From Cyanobacteria bacterium SBLK (GTDB lineage Bacteria; Cyanobacteriota; Cyanobacteriia; Cyanobacteriales; Spirulinaceae), in contig JAGHZQ010000017.1 of assembly GCA_017746715.1 (NCBI GenBank), positions 1 to 64,000 of the forward strand: a stretch of DNA of 64,000 nucleotides, written 5' to 3'. A model generated the notes under the pieces. It searched no databases and was not told the origin of the DNA. It saw nothing but the letters and a program-made list of their open reading frames with translations. The position numbers and the translations under genes were made by a program. Below, in pieces: positions 37,918 through 47,517 of this stretch. The first letter of the stretch is position 1. Every line of letters begins with the position of its first letter.

Positions 37918-38110
37918 AGCTTCCCCCGATCTATAAAGTGCTGGCTAAAAAAATTAGAGAATTTCAGGAATTGTTAAGCGGTTTGCTGTTTTCTTATCTA
38001 TAGTTTCCCGAAAATCTTCCTCGTTGCAAACCAGAAAAACTCATGAGTTTCGCTTGATTTCCTCAGTTTTTTTCTTTCTCGGAAGATTGTTATCGGCGTC
38101 CCTCCCTCGA

Positions 38111-38157
38111 AAACCTCATAAAATTGCGGGAAACCTCAGAAAACCTCTGGAAACCTC
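38111..38157. promoter_or_regulatory. 10-bp-phased AAACCTC direct repeats
   Basis: AAACCTC begins at 38111, 38131, 38141 and 38151, with a degenerate unit at 38121, so the repeats keep an exact 10-bp register. They lie in the 490-bp divergent gap between the HD gene and the vMAP-TIR-ATPase gene, about 250 bases before the latter. Cooperative binding of a regulator on one DNA face is inferred. Nothing else in the gap is recognisable. Confidence 0.45.
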
Positions 38158-38404
38158 ATAAAGATCGATGGATTTTGTAGAACTGCCCTTAGAATAGACA
38201 CCAGAGAAAAACGGGAATTGTTTGGGGTAGATGTTGCTTCTTTCTTAAATGGTAGTTCAATTTAGCAGCAGTCGCGATCGCAATCCGGATGTTAAGATGA
38301 GAATTTACGATCCCCCCGGATAATAATCTAGGGTAACGATCCCAAGGGCGATCGAAAGGATATCGATCGGGTTGTGCCAGACCCGCGATCGCGATTGTTC
38401 GTCA

Positions 38405-40249
38405 ATGACTGCCGCCAAATCATCAGCCAATCTGCAACATATGATGGACGTAAAAGAAGCGTTAGAACTTGCCGATCGCTTAGTTTGCGCGAAAACCGGA
38501 AAGCATCTCAACGATTTGGAAAGAGAGGTGTTTACCGGGTCGTGGCAAGGGCAAACCTACGAGAAGATTTACCCCCTCAACCCCCAATACGTTGAGAAAT
38601 ACGTGGGTTACAAACTTTGGCGCAAGCTCTCCCAAGCATTAGGAGAAAAAGTCTCCAAAAAAACAGTCCGAGGCTCTCTCGAACGTTTAGCGAGAACTCA
38701 TCCTCTCACGCCCGCCTATCGCATTGCCATCGCCCATCGCGATCGCGAACCCGATATTCGCTTGGCCATTCCTCTCGCCCAAACTTTGGCAGAGAAAGGG
38801 CATCGCGTTTTTCGAGCAACGGATGCACTGGGAGTGTACCCTCTCGCTCAAATCGAGACAGAATTAGCTCGATGCGATTATTTTATTTTACTATTATCGA
38901 CCGAGACGGCTGTGAGCGAAATCGCTATCGAGCAGTTACGTCAAGTTAAAGAGTTTCGTGCTTCCGGACAAGCGCCGATTATTCTGCCCATTCGCGTTCA
39001 ATTACCCACCAGCTTTCCCCTCAATCACGCCTTGCGGACGTATTTACAGGGGATTCGGGCGCGAGACTGGAACGATCGCAATGGGGATACGGACGCGATC
39101 GCCCGAGAGGTCTTACAGGTTCTCGAAGGACAGGGAAATTGGCAAACTCAGGATGAGGAGAGCGATCGCGATCTTCTCCCCGCCCATCAATCGGATATTC
39201 CCACTCCAGTGGCCGAACCCGAGTTACCCAAGGGACAAGTGAGATTAGCATCTGCTTTTTATATCGAACGGGAACCCAATGAGGAAAAATGCTATCGGGC
39301 GATCGCGCAACCGGGAGCGTTAATTCGCCTTAAAGCACCGCGACAAATGGGGAAAACTTCTCTGATGGCAAGAATTCTTTATCATGCTCGAGAGCAGGGT
39401 TATTGTACGGTACCGTTAAGTTTTCAGCATGCGGACAAAACAGTTTTTCATAATTTGAATGAATTGCTGCGCTGGTTTTGTTTAAAAATTTCTCGCAAGT
39501 TACGCTTGCCTTATAAAATTGACGATTATTGGACGGACACTTACGGCAGCAAGGATAATTGTACGGCTTTTTTTGAGGATTGTTTGCTAACAGAAACCGA
39601 TACCCCTTTGGTATTGGGACTCGATGAAGTGGATCGAATTTTTGACTATCCCAGTATTGCCGATGATTTTTTCGGCTTATTGCGAGCGTGGTACGAGGAA
39701 GCGGGATATGGTGGGGGCGATAGCGATCTCTGGGAAAAATTGCGCTTAGTGGTGGTTCATTCTACGGAGGTTTATATCCCGATGGACATTAATCAATCTC
39801 CGTTTAATGTGGGTTTACCGATTGAATTATCAGAGTTTAGCCCCGAACAAGTGGAAGATTTAGCACGCCGTCACGGGTTAAATTGGACGCGATCGCAAGT
39901 CCGGAAACTCATGTCAATTGTCGGAGGTCATCCTTATTTAGTCCGGCTGGCATTTTATCATATTGCTCAAGGGCAATTAGAACTCAATCAGTTAGCAGAA
40001 ATTGCCCCAACGGAGGCGGGAATTTATGGCGATCACCTGCGACGGCATTTATGGAATTTGCAACAGCATCGGGAGTTAGCAGAGGCTTTTAAAAAGGTCG
40101 TTCTCAGCGACGAGGCTGTAGAATTAGAGTCTGTTTTGGCTTTTAAATTACACAGTATGGGATTGGTCGATCTGCAAGGTAATGAAGTATCGCCGCGCTT
40201 CGATCTCTATCGAACGTATTTCCGCGATCGCATGGATAATATTTTGTAA
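38405..40249 (+). CDS. vMAP-TIR-AAA ATPase protein, candidate defence protein
   Basis: The N-terminus (DVKEALELADRLVCAKTGKHLNDLE) matches the vMAP helix-turn-helix domain. A TIR-like domain follows (RIAIAHRDREPDIRLAIPLA, CDYFILLLST, SEIAIEQL with a possible catalytic Glu). The C-terminal half is an AAA_35-type ATPase with Walker A APRQMGKTSL and Walker B LVLGLDEVD, then a winged-helix-like end. TIR NADases and STAND-like ATPases are common in bacterial immunity. Start choice is uncertain: ATG at 38405, or 38441/38444. Convergent with the receiver-domain gene, 24 bp apart. Confidence 0.78.
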   Translation: MTAAKSSANLQHMMDVKEALELADRLVCAKTGKHLNDLEREVFTGSWQGQTYEKIYPLNPQYVEKYVGYKLWRKLSQALGEKVSKKTVRGSLERLARTHPLTPAYRIAIAHRDREPDIRLAIPLAQTLAEKGHRVFRATDALGVYPLAQIETELARCDYFILLLSTETAVSEIAIEQLRQVKEFRASGQAPIILPIRVQLPTSFPLNHALRTYLQGIRARDWNDRNGDTDAIAREVLQVLEGQGNWQTQDEESDRDLLPAHQSDIPTPVAEPELPKGQVRLASAFYIEREPNEEKCYRAIAQPGALIRLKAPRQMGKTSLMARILYHAREQGYCTVPLSFQHADKTVFHNLNELLRWFCLKISRKLRLPYKIDDYWTDTYGSKDNCTAFFEDCLLTETDTPLVLGLDEVDRIFDYPSIADDFFGLLRAWYEEAGYGGGDSDLWEKLRLVVVHSTEVYIPMDINQSPFNVGLPIELSEFSPEQVEDLARRHGLNWTRSQVRKLMSIVGGHPYLVRLAFYHIAQGQLELNQLAEIAPTEAGIYGDHLRRHLWNLQQHRELAEAFKKVVLSDEAVELESVLAFKLHSMGLVDLQGNEVSPRFDLYRTYFRDRMDNIL

Positions 40250-40273
40250 TCCTAACTAAAATAGAGCGGAATT

Positions 40274-40999
40274 TTAATGGCGAGTTCGGTTTCGTCGAGA
40301 GGTCGATCCGAACTGAAAAGCACTGACCGCTAATTCAGCTAACATTGTGATATCGTCAGTTACGCTATAAGCGAACTGACTTTTTTCTTTGTCGATAAAA
40401 GCAACATTGGAAATATAAAAAATCACAGGGATTTCATAGTTTTTTTGTTGTATTTTTTCTAAAAACTCATAACCTGCATGATGATTGCTCCCGCGTTTAA
40501 CATCTGAGATAATAACGTCAAAATGATCATGTCTTAAAAAAGCAAAAGCCTCATCACTCGAACGAGCAAAGGTTATATTTGCACCCAGTTTTGTAAAAAT
40601 TTTTGATTCGTAAAGATTATTAATAAAGTTATCGTCTACCCAAAGAATCGAACATCCATCTAGATGAGATTTCTCTTGATAAGACTGCGATTCATAAAAA
40701 TGTGAGAATTTTTTGGTCTGCTCTTTCACATAATCAGTCAATTGTTCGGGTTTTTCTTTATATTCTCGAACGCCTTCTTCGATCGCTTCCGATAAAGCAT
40801 TGGAGGCTGCTTTTTGGAGTTCGGAGAATTCAAATTTATTGCCGAGAATTTCTGCTTTTTTTAATCTTGGTGATAGTCTAGAGAGTGCATCGGCAACTTG
40901 TTTTTTAAAAAGAATTGCAAATACGAGAAAAATTACAGGCCATTCTGTAAAAATCTCGCACAATCTCAGCACGGCTTCAAGAATTTCTTGAAAATTCAT
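40274..40999 (-). CDS. Membrane-anchored, divergent response-regulator receiver protein
   Basis: The ATG at 40999 gives MNFQEILEAV. A single membrane segment (about residues 18-32, WPVIFLVFAILF) is followed by a helical linker and a receiver-like domain: ILWVDDN (acidic pair), VIISDVKRG (phospho-accepting Asp) and FYISN. The conserved Lys after the last strand is missing (AYSVTDD instead), so phosphorylation may not signal normally. Its 5' end abuts the alpha/beta hydrolase gene. No output domain follows. Confidence 0.65.
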   Translation of the reverse strand: MNFQEILEAVLRLCEIFTEWPVIFLVFAILFKKQVADALSRLSPRLKKAEILGNKFEFSELQKAASNALSEAIEEGVREYKEKPEQLTDYVKEQTKKFSHFYESQSYQEKSHLDGCSILWVDDNFINNLYESKIFTKLGANITFARSSDEAFAFLRHDHFDVIISDVKRGSNHHAGYEFLEKIQQKNYEIPVIFYISNVAFIDKEKSQFAYSVTDDITMLAELAVSAFQFGSTSRRNRTRH

Positions 41000-41061
41000 A
41001 GGCGTATTTTTCCCAGATCGAGGGATTGCACTCAATTTTAATCTCGGATTTCCATTGTATC

Positions 41062-41940
41062 TCAATTTTTTGCCTGTCGGACAAATTGAAGAATTTTTTT
41101 ACCATAGTTAGGATTATCGTAAAATAAATTCCCATTATTATGATTGGCATCTGGAACGAGAAAAAGTGCTTTGGGTTCGGGCGATCGCGCGTACAATGCC
41201 TGACTCATTTGCGGGGGAACGTAATCATCTTCTGCACCGTGAATATAGAGAACGGGTACTTGCAAATTAGCAACTTTCTCAATCGAATCAAAGCGATGTC
41301 TGAGGAGAAAATTAATCGGAAATAAGCGAAAATGAGCTAAACGCTTGCTCATATCCACAAGAGAAGTAAAGGAATTTTGGACGATTAAACCCGCTGCATC
41401 CGGATGTCTTGTGGCAAGTTCGATCGCGATCGCGCCTCCGAGAGAATGTCCGTAAATAAAAATGCGATCGGCGGGAATATTACGCTGTTCTCGCAAATAA
41501 CTCCAAGCTGCTTCTGCATCTCGATAGACCCGTCCTTCGCTGGGAAAATCGCCTTCGCTGCGTCCGTATCCTCGATAATCGAATAAAAGAACGGAAAAAC
41601 TGAGCTTTTGAAAATAATGGGCTTGGCGAATATTCGTGCTAATATTGCCGCCTTTTCCATGTAAATAAAGTACTGTTCCCCAAGGAGAATAACGAGAAGG
41701 TAAAAACCAGCTATGCAAACGCTCTATTTTCCCTTGATTCTCAACGGGAATCCACACTTCTTCATAAGTGGAGAGATTTAACTGTTCGGGAGTGAGTTCC
41801 ATTGCAGACATGGGATTAAAAATGAATCGTCGTTGATGGAGAAATAACAACCCTGCGATCGCGCCATAACCCAATAGAATTAATGCGATGAAAATTTGCA
41901 GGCTTCTCCACCAAAATCCCCAACTTTGTCGCGCCATCAT
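41062..41940 (-). CDS. Membrane-anchored alpha/beta hydrolase
   Basis: An N-terminal anchor (about 12-33) precedes an alpha/beta-hydrolase fold with YLHGKGGN (oxyanion region), FDYRGYGRSEG, the nucleophile elbow GHSLGG (Ser166), an acid in HGAEDDYVP and a His in PDANHNNG. This set is typical of the ABHD13-like group found across bacteria. The natural substrate, possibly a lipid or ester, is unknown. It is followed 62 bases later by the receiver-protein gene, so co-transcription is possible. Confidence 0.88.
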   Translation of the reverse strand: MMARQSWGFWWRSLQIFIALILLGYGAIAGLLFLHQRRFIFNPMSAMELTPEQLNLSTYEEVWIPVENQGKIERLHSWFLPSRYSPWGTVLYLHGKGGNISTNIRQAHYFQKLSFSVLLFDYRGYGRSEGDFPSEGRVYRDAEAAWSYLREQRNIPADRIFIYGHSLGGAIAIELATRHPDAAGLIVQNSFTSLVDMSKRLAHFRLFPINFLLRHRFDSIEKVANLQVPVLYIHGAEDDYVPPQMSQALYARSPEPKALFLVPDANHNNGNLFYDNPNYGKKILQFVRQAKN

Positions 41941-42024
41941 TATTTTCTCGATTAATTTGTCGGTAGTCTACAAGGATCGGAGATCGAATTCCCAAAAATT
42001 AAGAAATTGTCTTGCACTTAGCGC

Positions 42025-43599
42025 TCAAAAAGCCTTTAAGCGCTTTAAAACCGCTTGCGCTGCCAATCGTCCGGACTGTGCCGCACCATTCATATAACCT
42101 TGATATTCATCGCTGGTATGTTCCCCTGCAAAAATTAAATTGCCGTCAGCACATTCTTGGGTTTTGTCTCCTTCTAAATAAAGATAATCTAGAACGAATC
42201 CAGTATATTGGCCGGGCTGCATGCAGGCATAACTGCCTCGAGCGTAAGGGTAGGACGGCCAGTGGAGGCGACTCGTTTTTTCATTCCACGTTTCTTGGAG
42301 ATTGGGAATAACAGGCGCGAGCATTTTGACATACATTTCGGCATTTTTGCGATCGCTATCGCGATCGGAATTTAAACCCGTATTGCCGCCCAAATAAAAA
42401 GTTAACGCCCCGGTTTCTACTGGTTGTAATTGCGTTGCATCCCAAAAAACTTGCAAGGGTAAATCGCTTGTTCCTCGACCGCTTAATCCTCGTTCTCGCC
42501 AAGGTTGTCGGGTAAATCCCGTCGTGACCTTCACATTATTCCCGTAACCTACTTGACGAATAAAGCGCTCGAGTTTGTCGGGTAGGGTTAAATCGAGATC
42601 GATCTGACGCAGAACGCTAAAAGGAATGGCAATAATGACAAGATCGGCGTCGATATTCGTGCCGTTAAAGGTGAGAGTATATCCGTCACCGCGATCGCGC
42701 AGGGATTCTAAGGGCATTTCTATTTCAATTTGGTCTTGTAATTCTCGGGCGATCGCGTCGGTAATGGCTTGGGTGCCATTTTGGACGAGAAATCGTTCGT
42801 CGGCATTTCCATCGCCGTCAAAAAACCCAATCAAGTTCATTGCGCTCAGTTCTTCGGGTTCGAGTCCCATTTCCGAAATCAGGGCAACCTCTACGAATTT
42901 GCGTAGCCATCCGCTAATTCCGAAGCGATCGCAATATTCGGCAATCGAAAGGGCATCTAATTCTACACTGACATTATCCCAGTCTTCATTGAGGCGCTCG
43001 GCATCGGCGGCAATGAGTCGAGCAATGGGTAAAAAGGCTTCTGCGAGTTCGCTTTCGGAGATTGTTCGCCCGTCAAAATAGTAAAGGTCATTCAAGGCAG
43101 TTTCTTCAGAGACGAAGCGATCGAGGAGGGGAATCTTAAATTCTTGGGCGAGCGATCGCATATCTTCATGATCGCTATTAATAAATTCAGCCCCCTGATT
43201 CGTCCAAATCCCCTTCCCGACAACATCTTTCAGGGTAGACATTCGACCGCCAGTACGATTGGTCGCTTCATAAATCGTGGCGCGATAGCCGGCTTTTTTC
43301 AACTGGTAAGCGGCATTCAGTCCGGCAAGTCCGGCACCGACAATGGCAATTTTAGCATCGGTTCCTTTTTGAGTAAAAGCGTTGGAAGAGGAATGCTTGC
43401 ACCCAACTGCCAACATTGTCCCGCCACCAAAAGCCCCCATGATTTTCAGAAATTTTCGCCGTCTCAGTTTGGATCTTCTGAGTTGGCGCTGGTGTCGATA
43501 TAATTCGGGGAGTTCGTCCACTGGCATTTGCTGGCGGTTTGCTTGGGTTGCTAGATGCAGGGCGCGGGAAAAGAGGCGGAATAGAGGGCTGCGTGCCAT
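42025..43599 (-). CDS. Flavin amine oxidase family protein with Tat-like N-terminus
   Basis: A twin-arginine-like segment (RRRKFLKIMGAFGGGTMLAVGC) near residue 46 suggests export of the folded flavoprotein. The FAD-binding motif IAIVGAGLAGLNAAYQL and ATNRTGGRMST follow. Near the C-terminus GNLIFAGEHTSDEYQGYMNGAAQSG is the typical amine-oxidase end. The family oxidises amines or amino acids with oxygen; the substrate is not predictable. It is probably monocistronic. Confidence 0.88.
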   Translation of the reverse strand: MARSPLFRLFSRALHLATQANRQQMPVDELPELYRHQRQLRRSKLRRRKFLKIMGAFGGGTMLAVGCKHSSSNAFTQKGTDAKIAIVGAGLAGLNAAYQLKKAGYRATIYEATNRTGGRMSTLKDVVGKGIWTNQGAEFINSDHEDMRSLAQEFKIPLLDRFVSEETALNDLYYFDGRTISESELAEAFLPIARLIAADAERLNEDWDNVSVELDALSIAEYCDRFGISGWLRKFVEVALISEMGLEPEELSAMNLIGFFDGDGNADERFLVQNGTQAITDAIARELQDQIEIEMPLESLRDRGDGYTLTFNGTNIDADLVIIAIPFSVLRQIDLDLTLPDKLERFIRQVGYGNNVKVTTGFTRQPWRERGLSGRGTSDLPLQVFWDATQLQPVETGALTFYLGGNTGLNSDRDSDRKNAEMYVKMLAPVIPNLQETWNEKTSRLHWPSYPYARGSYACMQPGQYTGFVLDYLYLEGDKTQECADGNLIFAGEHTSDEYQGYMNGAAQSGRLAAQAVLKRLKAF

Positions 43600-43843
43600 A
43601 ATTTAAATCCGTAAACCAATCGTTTCTGAGATAGTCGGAACTGGGGATATTCTCCCATTCTTTTAGAGACAAAAAAAGAAGACGAGATCGCGCCCTCTCG
43701 ATCTAGTACTTTTGTTCTTTAATTCTCGTTGTGCGAACTTGAGTATTATTTTTTCAAGGCGATCGCGAGTTTGCAGAGAGAAGAAAGCGCTCGAGCCGAG
43801 AAGCCTTGGAAATTATGCTATAACTTGAAAAAAGGAGTTAATT

Positions 43844-44107
43844 ATGCAAAACTACACATTACAAGAAGCGAAAGCAAAACAAGAAGAAATATTGAAGAAA
43901 GCAAAGAACGAACCTGTTCTACTTTCAGAACAATCCCATCCTTCTCATATTATTATGTCTGTGCAAGCCTATCAAGAACTCATCAATCGCATTCATGAAT
44001 TAGAGGATATGGTTTTAGCAAAACAAGCAATTGATGCAGTAGGAGAATCTGAATTTGTCGGAGAAGAAGAATTTATGCGATCGCTTCAGGAGTTAGCGAA
44101 TGCCTAA
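43844..44107 (+). CDS. Phd/YefM-type antitoxin
   Basis: The 87-residue protein has the Phd/YefM pattern: an N-terminal TLQEAKAKQEEIL helix, PVLLSEQSHPSHIIMSVQAYQEL, then an acidic C-terminal tail expected to bind the toxin. A good ribosome-binding site (AAAGGAG) lies 6 bases before the ATG, with TATAAC as a possible -10 box. It overlaps the toxin gene by 8 bp, the usual antitoxin-first order. Such antitoxins repress their own operon. Confidence 0.88.
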   Translation: MQNYTLQEAKAKQEEILKKAKNEPVLLSEQSHPSHIIMSVQAYQELINRIHELEDMVLAKQAIDAVGESEFVGEEEFMRSLQELANA

Positions 44108-44384
44108 ACTCGATGGTTTAAAGTCTGTTTTAGATTTTCTCAAAGGATTGCAACCCAAAATTTCCGCACAACTTGCGAAAAAAGTTTTAGCATTAAATAT
44201 TGAGCCACTACCAGCAGATAGCAAACCATTGAAAGGATATTCGGGAATATATCGTGTTGATAGTGGCGAATATCGCATTATTTACCGATTTTTACCAGAA
44301 GAAGACTTAGTAGAAGTTTTGTTAGTGGGTAAGCGGAATGATGATGAAGTTTATAAAAAAATTAAACGCTTGTTAGATGGATAA
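44100..44384 (+). CDS. RelE/ParE-superfamily toxin
   Basis: The 94-residue protein carries the fold's hallmarks: an N-terminal helix pair, LPADSKPLKGYSGIYRVDSGEYRIIYRF and LVEVLLVGKRNDDEVYKKI, close to mRNA-interferase RelE/YafQ-like toxins. The pair overlap and Phd-type partner support a type II module. Whether it cuts mRNA or targets gyrase cannot be judged here. Confidence 0.87.
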   Translation: MPKLDGLKSVLDFLKGLQPKISAQLAKKVLALNIEPLPADSKPLKGYSGIYRVDSGEYRIIYRFLPEEDLVEVLLVGKRNDDEVYKKIKRLLDG

Positions 44385-44440
44385 ACATGAATTTTTCATA
44401 AGAATCTCTGTGCTGATTTAATTGCTTTGGGACAGAATAG

Positions 44441-44480
44441 AAAAATTGCGATCGCATCCTAAATCAGACCATGCGATCGC
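44441..44480 (-). terminator. Terminator of the phosphomannomutase gene
   Basis: GCGATCGCAT and ATGCGATCGC (10-bp stem, 13-base loop) are followed on the minus strand by AATTTTTC. It lies 7 bases beyond the stop at 44487. The stem contains HIP1 sites. Confidence 0.6.
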
Positions 44481-44486
44481 CGCGAT

Positions 44487-46016
44487 TTACATTGTTTCCA
44501 AAGGAGACAAATCTAACGATTCAAAAGTTGGGAAAAACTCCAGCAGTTGACTGGCAATTTTCTGTACTCCTCCCGAAACATTAGACTCGATATTCAAAGG
44601 AATAACGGGATCGTGTAGGGATAAACGTAACAAAAACCACCCCTTTTCTTCTGGAGATTGACAAGAAACTCGTACGCCTTCGTAATTATTAGGGACAATC
44701 TGCCAACCCTCCCGAGTTGCGGCAAATTCTTGCAATTTTTCAATGACTGTATTCCCATATTCCTTAAAGTTATCTACTCCAATTTTTAAACGAAACTCTT
44801 TACTTTCTTTTGGTTCTTGTAAATTGGAAATTAAATACGATAACGATTTCCCTGCGAGTTTAGATTTTGCTAATTCAATTAACAATTTAGTTACTAAATA
44901 CGCCCCGTCATCGAGAAAATGATTCTCTTTCATTGCCCCATGACCCGAAGTTTCGATCGCTAACCAAGACTCCTCTCCTTCTTGATTTAAACGCATCGAC
45001 TCGTTAATCACGTTTTTATAGCCTCGTTTAAAACGATGGTGTTTTCCCTTTAATTCTCCTTCGATAAATTGCGTTAAACCGTCGGATGTAATCGAATCCG
45101 TAACAACAGTAGAATCCGGATGTTCTTGTAAAACAATGGCAGAAATTAACGCAATTAAACGATTGCGATTGAGTTCTTTTCCCGAACTATCCACCGCCGC
45201 TCCGCGATCCACATCCGTATCGAAAATAATACCAAAATCAGCCTTATTTTCTAAAACAGCTTGACAAATTGCCGCCATTGCTTCCTTATTTTCAGGATTG
45301 GGAATATGGTTGGGAAATGTGCCGTCGGGATCGAGAAATTGACTCCCGGTTGTATCTGCACCCAACGGTTTGAGGACGCGATCGCCATAAAATCCCCCCG
45401 CACCATTCCCCGCATCGAGAACGATTTTTAATCCCTTTAACGGTTGCTCGAAATGTTCGGGATGCCGTACGGATTCTCGTACTTTTTTGACTAAACCCGC
45501 TGCATAAACTGAGATAAAATCGTATTTGGAAATTGCCCCAGTTTGAGAAGCATTTACAAAATCATTGCGTTCGGCTAAAACTAAAATATCGGCAATATCT
45601 TTTTTATCCAAACCACCGCGATCGGTAAAAAACTTTAAACCATTGCGATTAAAAGGCAAATGACTTGCCGTGAGCATAATTGCCCCATTGCAGTTCAATT
45701 CCGGCGCGATCGTACTCATAAACATGGCGGGAGTCGAAGCCATTTCAAAATCGTTAATCTTACACCCTAATTCGCTCATTCCGACCATGACGGATTGCAT
45801 TAAATCGGGTCCCGATATCCGGCTATCTCGTCCAACAGAAATTGTTAATTCCGAAACGTTTTTGCCGATTTTTTCCCCTAACCAAGTTGCAAAAGCCTTC
45901 CCTAAGCGACTGATAATCTCAGTCGTTAGATTCACGTCTTCACCCGGAATTCCTGCCAAAGCAACACCGCGAATATCAGAGCCATTTTGGAGCTTTTTCC
46001 AATTAAAATTTTCCAT
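44487..46016 (-). CDS. Phosphomannomutase/phosphoglucomutase
   Basis: The 509-residue enzyme of the alpha-D-phosphohexomutase family has the active-site phosphoserine in TASHLPFNRNG (Ser118), the metal loop DTDVDRG, the sugar-binding loop ETSGHGA and a C-terminal phosphate-binding domain. It interconverts hexose 1- and 6-phosphates for glycan synthesis. The gene is on its own, with a downstream terminator. Confidence 0.93.
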   Translation of the reverse strand: MENFNWKKLQNGSDIRGVALAGIPGEDVNLTTEIISRLGKAFATWLGEKIGKNVSELTISVGRDSRISGPDLMQSVMVGMSELGCKINDFEMASTPAMFMSTIAPELNCNGAIMLTASHLPFNRNGLKFFTDRGGLDKKDIADILVLAERNDFVNASQTGAISKYDFISVYAAGLVKKVRESVRHPEHFEQPLKGLKIVLDAGNGAGGFYGDRVLKPLGADTTGSQFLDPDGTFPNHIPNPENKEAMAAICQAVLENKADFGIIFDTDVDRGAAVDSSGKELNRNRLIALISAIVLQEHPDSTVVTDSITSDGLTQFIEGELKGKHHRFKRGYKNVINESMRLNQEGEESWLAIETSGHGAMKENHFLDDGAYLVTKLLIELAKSKLAGKSLSYLISNLQEPKESKEFRLKIGVDNFKEYGNTVIEKLQEFAATREGWQIVPNNYEGVRVSCQSPEEKGWFLLRLSLHDPVIPLNIESNVSGGVQKIASQLLEFFPTFESLDLSPLETM

Positions 46017-46087
46017 GATAATTAACGATCGAAACTAATTTTAGTAGGGGGGGGTTAGAGACTGTTTATAAAATAAAAATCAAGCCA

Positions 46088-46144
46088 GTAGGGTGCAGAC
46101 TTCTGGTGCGTTACGCTCCATTCCATTCCGCTAACACACCCTAC
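46088..46144. repeat. Palindromic intergenic repeat
   Basis: GTAGGGTG and CACCCTAC bound a 57-bp element containing GGTGCGTTACG. It resembles the GTGCGTTA-type elements near 23690 and 32272. Confidence 0.5.
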
Positions 46145-46326
46145 TCTTTTCATTTAATATTTGCTTTACGAACAGTCTCTTATTGTTTGTCAAACTGTTT
46201 AAATTTCCGGTTAGCGTTACTCGCCGAAAAATTCAGAGCCATACTAATCAAAATATACCGATCGCGTCTCCATTCAACTGCGAGAAATCTTAAAAAAATC
46301 GTATTTTTTGGCGATCGCTCCTCAAT

Positions 46327-46488
46327 CTCCTCGATATCGTTCACTTATCTGCTCCCGAAGCCCTAGAAGCCGTTGTCGAGGCACGCGATCGCGGCATTCC
46401 TGCTTTTGCCAAAACCTGTCCTCACTACTTATTCTTGGATAGTCGCGAAATTGTCGATGGCGATCGCGGGTTGGGAGAAACTGAAAAA
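46327..46488 (+). pseudogene. Dihydropyrimidinase/hydantoinase fragment
   Basis: The frame reads LLDIVHLSAPEALEAVVEA, then IPAFAKTCPHYLFLD and GLGETEKGKFV. This is the metal-binding central region (with the VHLSA His and CPHYLFLD motif) of cyclic-amidohydrolase enzymes such as D-hydantoinase. Only about 55 codons are present; no start, N-terminal HxH region or C-terminus is found nearby, so this is a relic. The following gene runs on the opposite strand into its 3' end. Confidence 0.7.
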
Positions 46489-46510
46489 GGGAAGTTTGTA
46501 AAGCGATCGG

Positions 46511-47473
46511 CTAAAATCTACAAATGCTTTCCGGTTGTACGGGACAAATGCGATCGCCGAGAGGATTCCTTTCGAGATTCAGCTTTTCTAAACGAGTTAA
46601 ATTAGCCAGAACGCTTGTATCTTCAATTCGATTATCTCGTAGGGAAAGTTCGGTCAAATTCGCAAGTTTGGCAAGGGGATCGATCTCCTCAATACGATTG
46701 TTATCAAGGACGAGTTCGGTCATATTAATCAGATTTGCTAACGGATCGACGTTCTCAATTCGATTACCCTCTAAGAAAGATGCAGTCAAATTGATTAGAT
46801 TCGCTAATGGGGTAATATCTTCAATCTGATTGTTATGTAAAGCCAGTAATCTGAGATTTTTCAAATTGGTGAGGGGAGTTATCTCCTCAATACGATTATG
46901 ACCGATATAAAGGACTCTGAGATCGGTCAAATTGGCGAGGGATGTTACCTCTTCAATTTGATTATCTTCGAGCAGCAATGTCCCCAGATTTTTTAACTTG
47001 TCTAATGGGGGTAAATTCTTAATTTTATTGTCAGTGAGAATTAAATCTCTCAAATTTGTTAAATTAACCAAGGGCGAGATATCTTCAATTTGATTATCTC
47101 TGAGAAACAATCCACTGAGTTTGGTCAAGTTGGCTAGAGGCGTGATATCTTTAATGTTGTTATCATCAAGAAAAAACACTCTGAGATTGGTCAAACTCGC
47201 TAGAGGAGTCAAGTCCTCGATTTGATTGTTTCTTAAATCGAGTAATCTTTCCGATGATAAAATACGTTCAGCCCGATCGCATTCCTCTGTCCTCGCTTCT
47301 CTTAACAAGACTTCAACGGTATGTTGTGCTTCCGGAGTCAAATTTTCTTTGTTTGCACACCAATCGGTAAATGTAACCCAATCTTCCGGGCGATTGCTTT
47401 GGGCTGTAACCTTCATTAGAGGGGCGATCCCTACAAAAACCGAGAGCAAGAAGATTGTTAGGATTTTGCTCAT
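46511..47473 (-). CDS. Secreted leucine-rich-repeat protein (internalin-type)
   Basis: A signal peptide (MSKILTIFLLSVFVGIAPLMKVTAQ) precedes a Cys-containing cap (WCANKENLTPEAQ) and about ten 22-residue LRRs of the SDS22/internalin type, with consensus L-x-x-N-x-I-E-D-I-T-P-L-A-N-L-T-x-L. It ends CPVQPESICRF. Such proteins mediate protein-protein contacts at the cell surface. The partner is unknown. Confidence 0.85.
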   Translation of the reverse strand: MSKILTIFLLSVFVGIAPLMKVTAQSNRPEDWVTFTDWCANKENLTPEAQHTVEVLLREARTEECDRAERILSSERLLDLRNNQIEDLTPLASLTNLRVFFLDDNNIKDITPLANLTKLSGLFLRDNQIEDISPLVNLTNLRDLILTDNKIKNLPPLDKLKNLGTLLLEDNQIEEVTSLANLTDLRVLYIGHNRIEEITPLTNLKNLRLLALHNNQIEDITPLANLINLTASFLEGNRIENVDPLANLINMTELVLDNNRIEEIDPLAKLANLTELSLRDNRIEDTSVLANLTRLEKLNLERNPLGDRICPVQPESICRF

Positions 47474-47517
47474 TTTTTTCTCTTTATTCTCATTTTTTTC
47501 TCATTAGATCGGTTTCA

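Noticed and set aside
46106..46366. 86-residue frame upstream of the hydantoinase relic
   Set aside because: It covers a palindromic repeat and has no protein-like pattern.
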